In this document: piece after piece, positions 57,306-64,000 of the stretch
Numbering within the stretch: position 1 is the first letter of the stretch
Layout of the letters: each line of letters starts with the position of its first letter
Source of the DNA: Pectinatus haikarae
Lineage (GTDB): Bacteria; Bacillota; Negativicutes; Selenomonadales; Selenomonadaceae
NCBI RefSeq assembly: GCF_015732185.1
Contig: NZ_WIQM01000016.1
Coordinates: forward strand, 651,001 to 715,000
Direction: 5' to 3'
Length of the DNA: 64,000 nucleotides
Position numbers and translations under genes: made by a program
Notes under the pieces: model-generated
What the model saw: only the letters and a program-made list of their open reading frames with translations
The model's database searches: none
Told to the model about the DNA's origin: nothing

Positions 57306-58334
57306 ATGAAAAACAAATTGAGTTTAAGTTTTATGGTGCTGGTAATTATGTCTTTATTGTTTGCCGGCTGCGGCAATAATCAGGCTGCTAAAAATGATAC
57401 TGCAAATGAAACACCCGAATCCATTACGATAGGATTGCAGGCCATACCCAATGACGAGCTGGTAGCCAAACAATGGTATGAAAAAGAGCTGGGAGTCAAA
57501 GTCAATTTCAAGCAGTTTGATTCAGGACGTGATGTCAACACGGCTATGACGGCCGGCAGCATTGATATTGCCATACTGGGTTCAACACCGGCTGCTATAG
57601 GTATTGCCAAGGGAATACCTTATGAAGTTTTCTGGATACATGACGTGGAGGGGGATAATGAAGCACTGGCGGTAAAAAATAGCGCCGGAGTAAATTCAAT
57701 AAAAGATTTAAAAGGGAAAAAAATAGCTGTCCCCTCAGGCTCGACTACACATTATAGTTTGCTTAATGCGCTTAAACTTGAAGGAATAAATCAGGGAGAT
57801 GTCAGGATTCTTGATATGCAGCCGCCGGAAATCTTTGCGGCGTGGCAGCGCGGCGATATTGATGCGGCCTATGTATGGCAGCCTACCTTGGGAAAACTGC
57901 TTAATGACGGCAAGCTTTTGGTAACCAGCCGTGAGCTGGCGCAAAAGGGGATCGTAACGGCAGATGTTGGCATTGTAAGAACCGAATTTGCGCAAAAATA
58001 TCCTGATATAGTAAAGAAATATGTACAATTGCAAGAAAAGGCTTTTAAATTATATAGTGACAAACCTGACGAGGCAGCACAGAGCGTAGCATCGGAACTA
58101 AAGATAGATCAGGCTGAAAGTCTTAAGGAAATGAAAGAACTTTTATGGCTTTCAGGAAAAGATCAGCTTACAGAACAGTATCTCGGAACAAGCAGTAAAA
58201 AGGGAGATTTTGTGAAGACATTGAAAGATACAGCAGATTTTCTGGTGGAACAAAAGGCAATTGATTCGGTTCCGGAAATTGCTGTATTTGAAAAAGCAGT
58301 GAATCCGGCTTTTATTGAAGCCGCCACAAAATAA
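57306..58334 (+). CDS. tauA: Taurine-binding lipoprotein
   Basis: 342 residues from ATG 57306 (GGGAGAG upstream; an earlier in-frame ATG at 57273 is inside tauC). The signal peptide ends in the lipobox LFAGC. The mature part is an SsuA/TauA-type type II periplasmic-binding protein: ESITIGLQAIPNDELVAKQWYEKELG, GRDVNTAMTAGSIDIAILGSTPAAIG, and WQRGDIDAAYVWQP. It delivers the substrate to TauC. Confidence 0.92.
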   Translation: MKNKLSLSFMVLVIMSLLFAGCGNNQAAKNDTANETPESITIGLQAIPNDELVAKQWYEKELGVKVNFKQFDSGRDVNTAMTAGSIDIAILGSTPAAIGIAKGIPYEVFWIHDVEGDNEALAVKNSAGVNSIKDLKGKKIAVPSGSTTHYSLLNALKLEGINQGDVRILDMQPPEIFAAWQRGDIDAAYVWQPTLGKLLNDGKLLVTSRELAQKGIVTADVGIVRTEFAQKYPDIVKKYVQLQEKAFKLYSDKPDEAAQSVASELKIDQAESLKEMKELLWLSGKDQLTEQYLGTSSKKGDFVKTLKDTADFLVEQKAIDSVPEIAVFEKAVNPAFIEAATK

Positions 58335-58356
58335 AATTTATTTAGGAGTTATCAGT

Positions 58357-59151
58357 ATGATTTCTGTCAGGCAACAGGAAAATTTAGAGAATATAATAAG
58401 ACTCAGCAATGTATCTCTGGCTTATTCGGCAGATAGTGCGAATGTGCTGGAAAACATTGATCTGAGCCTTAATAAAAAAGAATTCGTATGTGTACTGGGT
58501 CCGTCAGGCTGCGGCAAAAGTACCTTGCTGAAGATTATTGCCGGATTTATATTTCCTTCACAAGGAACAGCTCAATTCGGTACAAAGGCTATAGCAGGTC
58601 CTGATTGGCAGCGTGGTGTGGTTTTTCAGCAGCCACCGCTTTATCCATGGCTGAACGTGGCAGAAAATATAAGATTTGGTTTGAAAATGAGGCATTTTTC
58701 CAAAAAGCAGTCAGAAGATCTGATAACAGATTATCTTGAAAAGGTTGGTTTGCTTGCCTTCAGAAATCATAAACCCTATGAACTATCAGGAGGCATGAAG
58801 CAGAGAGTCGCAATAGCCAGAACGTTGATCAATAATCCGCTTGTTCTGCTGATGGATGAACCGTTCGGTGCACTTGATGCCCTGACTCGGGAACAGATGC
58901 AGGCTATGCTCAGGAAAATATGGCTGGAATTGAACAACACGATTCTATTTATAACACATGATGTAGATGAAGCATTATCATTGGGAACGAGGGTGCTCGT
59001 AATGGCGAAAGGTCCGGGCCGGATAATCAGAGAATATAAAACCTCATTCACTTATTCTGCTGCCCAGGAAAACACAGAAAGTATTTACCATTGTGATGAT
59101 TTTTTGCATATGCGCGGAGAAATCCTGCATCTTATTCGCAGCGCAGTTTAA
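58357..59151 (+). CDS. tauB: Taurine/sulfonate ABC transporter ATPase
   Basis: 264 residues from ATG 58357 (TTAGGAG upstream). Walker A GPSGCGKST, Q-loop VFQQPPLYPWLNV, signature LSGGMKQRVAIARTL, Walker B LLMDEPFGALDALTR and switch THDVDEALSLG are complete. Last gene of the operon; followed by the large palindrome at 59217. No TauD dioxygenase follows, as expected for an anaerobe. Confidence 0.92.
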   Translation: MISVRQQENLENIIRLSNVSLAYSADSANVLENIDLSLNKKEFVCVLGPSGCGKSTLLKIIAGFIFPSQGTAQFGTKAIAGPDWQRGVVFQQPPLYPWLNVAENIRFGLKMRHFSKKQSEDLITDYLEKVGLLAFRNHKPYELSGGMKQRVAIARTLINNPLVLLMDEPFGALDALTREQMQAMLRKIWLELNNTILFITHDVDEALSLGTRVLVMAKGPGRIIREYKTSFTYSAAQENTESIYHCDDFLHMRGEILHLIRSAV

Positions 59152-59216
59152 GCTCAACCGGGTAGCAGGCAATGTTTCTATGCGGCATAAAATATTTTGC
59201 TGAAGGTGAGCATAAA

Positions 59217-59263
59217 GAACAACAATTATCTGCTATTCAATGAATAGCAGATAATTGTTGTTC
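59217..59263. terminator. 23-bp perfect palindrome between convergent genes
   Basis: The arms 59217-59239 and 59241-59263 (starting GAACAACAATTATC and ending GATAATTGTTGTTC) are exactly complementary with a one-base centre. The left arm contains the stop codon of the dynamin gene. There is no strong T-run on either side, so it may work through RNA stability or as a cruciform. Confidence 0.75.
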
Positions 59264-62200
59264 GGCATGGAGTAATTCTGTCAATATTTTCTTATCCTCC
59301 AACGCGGAAATTAATGCCAGATAGAAATCATCAGACTGTTCCAGTATTTTTGCTGCAATAGTGTCTGCTTCACGGCTGAGCAATGCATTATAATGAAGAT
59401 TAAAATTTTCTTTTTGTACAGTAAGATAGCCGTCGGCAAATTTATCGAGTTGTTTTTGCAGTTCGTCACGCATCAATTTATTGTCACCTTTTTCAAAAAA
59501 AGATACGGCATTTTTGAAATACGACATTACCTTGGAAAATTTTTCACGGGGGATATTTGTAAAAGTATTTTCAAAGATAAGCTCTGCATTGTGGGATAGT
59601 TCAAAATCTGTAAAAGTGAGATCGGTATTTATTTCATGAATGGAATGGGCAATCGATTCACTGTATTCGCTGAGTGATTTTTCGGTAAAACGGTCCAAGC
59701 GCAGCATCGTTGCCTGCATCTCTTGTACAAAATCAAAACCCAGCTGTTCGAGAAAATCGTCAAGTGCGTTTTTTAAGACTTTTTTGAGGGCAGGACTGTC
59801 ATCACGCAATATGGCAGGATTGAAAGACTCACGAAAAAATTCATTGAAGCGCAGAAACACACGCTGCTTGACATAATAAAGCAGTTCGGCGGTTTCTTGT
59901 TCAGATTTTCTTTGCAGATTCTCTGCTTCAGTATTAGCTATAATATCATTTACTAAATTTCTCTGCCGGCTTATGCTGCTTTTTTCTGCTTTTTTCTGAA
60001 CATCATTTTTTTGAGCGTTTAGTATAAGCTTTTTTATGAGAGCAATGACTCTTTTGCATTCATTTTCAGAAGAGTCTATTACCATTTCGGATAGGTCGTT
60101 GGTTATGAAGCGGTAAAAAGCTTTTTCAAAAGCAGCCATGCCGGAGGAAATAGAATCTCCCGCGTTCTGTTTTTCCTTGAGAGCCATCAGGCTGGATAAG
60201 GTACTCAGATAAGGGTTTCTGATGCCGTACTTTATGAGCTGCCCGCGAACGTAAGATACGACGGCATCTTTTTCTTCGTCATTAGCCGCCAAATCAATGG
60301 CATTTATAATGAAGAACATTTTATCAAGCTGGAAAGATTCTTTTACGCGCCCGAGCTGGATCAGAAATTCTCTGTCGGCTCTGGAAAAAGCATGATTATA
60401 ATATGTGACAAATAAAATGGCGTCCGCATTTTTAATGAAATCAAAAGCAACTCCGGTATGGCGTGTATTGACCGAATCTGCACCGGGAGTATCAACAAGC
60501 GTTATTCCTCTGCGGGTCAGAGGACAGTCGTAATAAAGATCTATCCATTCCACAAAGCAGGATTTTTCTTCTAATGCCACATAGTCATCAAATTCACTGA
60601 TTCCTGCAGATATAGTCATGCCAAGCTGCTCGGAAAAATTGCTGTAGCCGTGCATAAATGCCTGTAAAAAAGAGTAGCTGGTTTTTTCAACATGATCCTG
60701 CTCTATGCGGCTGCTTGGCGGCAGTGCTTTTATCTTGCTGACAGCATCAGCCAGATCAGTTGTCTGTATGCCAAAGATTTTTAGAGCACCGTTAAGATCG
60801 GTAAGAATGTCAGCTTCTGTTTTTATTTTGACAATAACGCTTTCGTGAGGATGAGTTTTATCCACAGGTCTGATATTATTGATAGCTGCGGTCATGGGAT
60901 TAGGGGATACCGGCAGCACTTTTGCGCCTATCAGTGCATTGGCAAAGGATGATTTACCGGCACTGAAAGCACCGAATAAAGCTACTGTAAAACCTTTTTT
61001 ATCCAGGCGCAGTGCTTTATCCTGCAGTTCTGAGGAGAGTTTTGAAAACCCCGAAAGATCTTTTAGGACAGCAGCTGTTTGCAGCAGCTTTTGCGCAGTT
61101 GTTTTCAATTTTCCGGCTGCAGTTGCAGTGGAAGCCTCTGTGTCACGGATAGCGGGTGAAGCAGTAGCAGAAACTGTAGATACAGAATGTACCGGCGGGA
61201 ATACTTTTTTTTTCAAAGTTTTATTTCCTGCAATTATTTCAAATTCCTGTTTCATTTCTGTAAATAATTCACAATCATCGGGCATTGCCTGCGGCCGATC
61301 TAATAGTGCAGCTAATTGTTTCTGCTGATCCAATATGCTTTCTGTCTGATCTTGAATTCTCTTCAGCGCGCAAATGTATTTTTGCATATCTGCAGATTCC
61401 TGCTTGAGTTTTTCCTGTGATGCCGTTAATTCATGACGAACTGCTGTTAATATTCTGTCCTGCAGAGGAGCAAGTATATTTTTAGTAAAATGTTTTATTT
61501 CAGCGGATACATCATCAGTATAATTTGATACGGATTCATCCGAAAGGCGGGCACCTTCTTTTACCGCCTCCAGAGGCAGACTGATCGGGAATAATATGTC
61601 AAGGGTTTGTATATCGGCTGATATTGAACTGTCATTTATATGATTTTCCTGTACATAATTGCTGAGAAATGTATGTATATGCCATTCGATTTGTGATTTT
61701 GTTTTTTCAAGTATAGCTTTGTAAAAAATATTCAATCTTTTTTCTTTTTCAAGCTGCGTTTTTCTTTTGGCAAAAAATAAGCCTGTTTTAAAACCGGGCT
61801 GCCGGGCTGCCAAATAATTTTTGGCCAGCTCTCTGGTTTCAAAAGGCATAAGATATGCATTATTAAGTATTTTATCTATTTCAGTGACAAAATTGCTTTT
61901 CAGTGCGGTTAAATTTTGTGTCAAATATTCATTTTTTTCACGTAAAGTATTGTAATCAGAATTAAAGCGATTCTTTTCTTCAGGACTGAATTGCGATAAA
62001 AGTTTTCTGAAAGGCTGGAGTTCTGTTTCATTTTTTTCCTTGCGGATAGCAAAATGATCGGCAAGAATTTTCTGCATCGCATGCTGGACAGAATGCAGAA
62101 GCAGGCTGTCCTTGCTGTCCAAACGCTCCTTTAAAAAGGCTTTTAATTCGCTGAACTGATTATGCGGATGATTTTTTTCTGTCAGTGAGGTATAAAAAAT

Positions 62201-62908
62201 TTTGGCGGGTCTCACGCCCCATGCAGCAAAGGATTCGATCACCCCTCTTTTAAAATCAGCAAAGGGAATTTCCTGTTCGGAGTGTTTATCTATTTGATTA
62301 ATGGTCAGATATATTTCTTTGCCTGCCTTGATAAGATTTTGCGTAAACATAAAATTAAGTTCAGATTGAACGTGATTATAGTCCATTATATAAAATATTA
62401 AATCTGCTAAATGGAGTGCAGATTCAGTGGAAATACGATGAGCATCGTCCGCGGAATCTACTCCCGGAGTGTCCATTATCGCTATGCCTGCCGACAAATC
62501 GAGACTGGAATCGTCTATTTCAATTTTTTCGATTTGATCACCGTCCTGGCAGTGTTCTTTTATCATTTCGTAATCGTAAGGAGCAAGATAAAGGCGTGGT
62601 TTTTCTTTTTTGAAGAAGACTCTGGCGCAGTCATCTCCCCATCTTATTTTTACCAGATTGGCACTGGTGGGAATAGGACTGGAGGGAAGCAGATTTTCAC
62701 CGAGCAGTGTATTGATCATTTTTGATTTTCCTGCTGAAAAATGGCCGCAAAAAGCTATTGTGAACTCTCCGCTCATTAATTTTTGAGCCAGTTGTTTCAT
62801 CTTTACGGCGTTTATCATGTCGCTGTTTTCGAGAAGGTATTTATGAGCGCAAAATAACTTTTCTTTTAATATCTGTTTTTCTTTAGTAGTATATTCAGTT
62901 TGAAACAT
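59237..62908 (-). CDS. Tandem bacterial dynamin-like GTPase (DynA type)
   Basis: 1223 residues from ATG 62908 (GGGGAGATA upstream; an earlier ATG at 62971 lacks a site). Two complete dynamin units are fused. Unit 1: GHFSAGKSKMINTLLG, DTPGVDS, NQID. Unit 2 (from about 640): GAFSAGKSSFANALIG, DTPGADS, NAID. Each is followed by long helical stalks with coiled coils (KQESADMQKYICALKRIQDQTESIL). B. subtilis DynA (1193 residues) has this two-in-one design; it mediates membrane fusion and protects membranes from phage and pore-forming agents. No transmembrane helix seen. Confidence 0.92.
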   Translation of the reverse strand: MFQTEYTTKEKQILKEKLFCAHKYLLENSDMINAVKMKQLAQKLMSGEFTIAFCGHFSAGKSKMINTLLGENLLPSSPIPTSANLVKIRWGDDCARVFFKKEKPRLYLAPYDYEMIKEHCQDGDQIEKIEIDDSSLDLSAGIAIMDTPGVDSADDAHRISTESALHLADLIFYIMDYNHVQSELNFMFTQNLIKAGKEIYLTINQIDKHSEQEIPFADFKRGVIESFAAWGVRPAKIFYTSLTEKNHPHNQFSELKAFLKERLDSKDSLLLHSVQHAMQKILADHFAIRKEKNETELQPFRKLLSQFSPEEKNRFNSDYNTLREKNEYLTQNLTALKSNFVTEIDKILNNAYLMPFETRELAKNYLAARQPGFKTGLFFAKRKTQLEKEKRLNIFYKAILEKTKSQIEWHIHTFLSNYVQENHINDSSISADIQTLDILFPISLPLEAVKEGARLSDESVSNYTDDVSAEIKHFTKNILAPLQDRILTAVRHELTASQEKLKQESADMQKYICALKRIQDQTESILDQQKQLAALLDRPQAMPDDCELFTEMKQEFEIIAGNKTLKKKVFPPVHSVSTVSATASPAIRDTEASTATAAGKLKTTAQKLLQTAAVLKDLSGFSKLSSELQDKALRLDKKGFTVALFGAFSAGKSSFANALIGAKVLPVSPNPMTAAINNIRPVDKTHPHESVIVKIKTEADILTDLNGALKIFGIQTTDLADAVSKIKALPPSSRIEQDHVEKTSYSFLQAFMHGYSNFSEQLGMTISAGISEFDDYVALEEKSCFVEWIDLYYDCPLTRRGITLVDTPGADSVNTRHTGVAFDFIKNADAILFVTYYNHAFSRADREFLIQLGRVKESFQLDKMFFIINAIDLAANDEEKDAVVSYVRGQLIKYGIRNPYLSTLSSLMALKEKQNAGDSISSGMAAFEKAFYRFITNDLSEMVIDSSENECKRVIALIKKLILNAQKNDVQKKAEKSSISRQRNLVNDIIANTEAENLQRKSEQETAELLYYVKQRVFLRFNEFFRESFNPAILRDDSPALKKVLKNALDDFLEQLGFDFVQEMQATMLRLDRFTEKSLSEYSESIAHSIHEINTDLTFTDFELSHNAELIFENTFTNIPREKFSKVMSYFKNAVSFFEKGDNKLMRDELQKQLDKFADGYLTVQKENFNLHYNALLSREADTIAAKILEQSDDFYLALISALEDKKILTELLHAEQQLSAIH

Positions 62909-63043
62909 AAGTATCTCCCCGCAGTAAATAAATTGTGTTGGAAAAATAAAAATCATATTATTATGCAGCATATCAGAACATGATATATTTTATACTATAG
63001 GAGCAATAATTGGCAATATTTATATTGCTTGAAGCAAATAATA

Positions 63044-63103
63044 AAAGATGTAAATACAAAAAACTGCCAGCGTATACTGACAGTTTTTTGTATTTACATC
63101 TTT
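63044..63103 (-). terminator. Terminator made of 23-bp perfect arms overlapping a stop codon
   Basis: Arms 63044-63066 (AAAGATGTAAATACAAA...) and 63081-63103 are exactly complementary with a 14-nt loop. On the leftward RNA it is followed by TTATTATTT. The stop codon of the oxidoreductase gene (63094-63096) lies within the arm. It separates that gene from the dynamin gene. Confidence 0.85.
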
Positions 63104-64000
63104 AGCAGGGACATACGTTTTGCCCGTTCTGCAAGACCAGAAGTTTCCTTGCCTTTTTCGGCTATTTCTTCTATAGGAACATTGAGCTCGCGGGCCAATA
63201 GTTTTCGTATGCGCGGTCCGCAAAAGGCGTTTTGGCAGCGACCATAGCTGGCACGTGTGCGGCGTCCTACGGCATCGACAGATTTTACGGGAATGCCTCG
63301 ATGCAGACAATCTACTATTTCTGACTCGGTGACCTGTTCACAGCGGCATATAATATTAAGCTCTGGATCAGGAGAGTCGATCACACCTTTGAAATCGGCG
63401 GTTTTTTTACGTATTATAGGTTTGCGTTCAGCTGTAAAATCAGGATTTTTTTCCAGCTTAAGTTTGGCTTTTTCTAATATATCAATTACTTTCAGCGCTA
63501 TCGCCGGTGAGGATGTAAGTCCCGGTGAATCAATACCTATAAGATTAATGAAGCCATTTATTTTGCTTTCTTCAATTATCCAGTCTTTTTGATTGGCAGC
63601 CGGGCGATTGCCGGCAAATGATTTGAGAGCTTTGCGCATATCTATATCAGGAACAGATTTGCGGGCTGTTTCTGTAATGTGCCGGAGTGTATTTTCATCC
63701 GTACCTACATCTGCCTTATCATCAATTTCTTCGGCATTGGGACCTATCATAAGATTACCATGGTATGTGGCCGTTACCAGTATACCTTTGCCAAGCTTGG
63801 TAGGACACTGGAATATGACTGATTTGACCAGATGGCTTTGTTCCTTGTCTAAAATGACGTATTGTCCGCGTCGAGGTACTATTTTATAACCATCTATGCC
63901 GGCCATCAAGGCAACCGCATCACTGTATATACCGGCAGCATTCACTACGAAGCGGCTTTCAATAGTTTGTTTTTTTGTCTTGACAGAAAAGACATTATCT
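63094..64000 (-). CDS. FAD-dependent oxidoreductase with BFD [2Fe-2S] domain, C-terminal part
   Basis: About 302 codons are visible; the gene starts beyond the right edge. FVVNAAGIYSDAVALMAG, IVPRRGQYVILDK, GNLMIGPNAEE and the later FINLIGIDSPGLTSSPAIA are DAO-type FAD oxidoreductase motifs, as in GlpA/L-2-hydroxyglutarate oxidase relatives. The last 95 residues form a BFD-like domain with CRCEQVTESEIVDCLHRG and GRCQNAFCGPRI, four cysteines for [2Fe-2S]. Such proteins usually oxidise glycerol 3-phosphate or hydroxy acids and are followed by partner subunits upstream in their operons. The substrate cannot be told. Confidence 0.88.
   Translation of the reverse strand, partial: DNVFSVKTKKQTIESRFVVNAAGIYSDAVALMAGIDGYKIVPRRGQYVILDKEQSHLVKSVIFQCPTKLGKGILVTATYHGNLMIGPNAEEIDDKADVGTDENTLRHITETARKSVPDIDMRKALKSFAGNRPAANQKDWIIEESKINGFINLIGIDSPGLTSSPAIALKVIDILEKAKLKLEKNPDFTAERKPIIRKKTADFKGVIDSPDPELNIICRCEQVTESEIVDCLHRGIPVKSVDAVGRRTRASYGRCQNAFCGPRIRKLLARELNVPIEEIAEKGKETSGLAERAKRMSLLKM

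Overview
Kind of organism. The window looks like a low-to-mid GC member of the Firmicutes/Bacillota. Most genes have GGAGG-type ribosome binding sites, a LicT/GlcT-type RNA antitermination switch controls a sugar PTS gene, and the phage replication module (DUF2800, DUF2815, family A polymerase, VapE, VRR-NUC, SNF2) is typical of Firmicute phages. The virion genes, however, follow the lambda order down to a lambda-like tail tip (M, L, K, I-J), which is more usual for phages of outer-membrane bacteria. Together this suggests a diderm Firmicute such as a member of the Negativicutes. That assignment is inference.

Layout. Positions 1-46783 are most of an apparently complete lambda-like siphoviral prophage; the integrase runs off the left edge, so attL lies outside. 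From the left: integrase; a leftward three- to four-gene lysogenic (moron) cassette; a CI-like repressor and a Cro-like protein with a symmetrical operator region (3181-3269); a string of tiny early genes; a replication module (5.3-16.9 kb) with a TGATACA repeat cluster at 13262-13539 that is my candidate replication origin; a promoter-terminator pair at 16916-17023 resembling lambda pR'-tR'; a hicAB toxin-antitoxin cassette; a putative cos region; terminase, head and tail genes (18.0-41.2 kb) including a Nu3-like internal start and a gpG/gpGT -1 frameshift; a holin/GH25 lysis cassette; and a right-end cargo region with an acidic orphan protein and two zinc/AP2 proteins. The right end is a 45-bp 3' fragment of a tRNA-Arg gene (46739-46783).

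46.8-49.6 kb is a graveyard of mobile DNA: an IS256 relic, a yefM/yoeB addiction module, a GH25 endolysin pseudogene, a second copy of the tRNA-Arg fragment (48359-48403), an IS200-like element that splits a duplicated flanking segment, and an IS3 relic. This indicates repeated integration at the same tRNA gene.

49.6-64 kb is host chromosome: an EIICBA glucose-type PTS gene preceded by a RAT/terminator switch and followed by its antiterminator (apparently starting with ACG); a 5'-truncated arginase-family pseudogene; a taurine uptake and transamination operon (GntR/UTRA regulator, taurine-pyruvate aminotransferase, ABC permease, binding lipoprotein, ATPase); a tandem (DynA-like) bacterial dynamin; and the 3' part of an FAD oxidoreductase with a BFD-type [2Fe-2S] domain.

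How it works together. CI and Cro compete for three related operators to choose lysogeny or early rightward transcription. Replication genes act on the putative iteron origin, packaging starts at the cos-like dyads next to the small terminase gene, and the lysis genes close the late operon. All functional statements rest on sequence reading without database searches.
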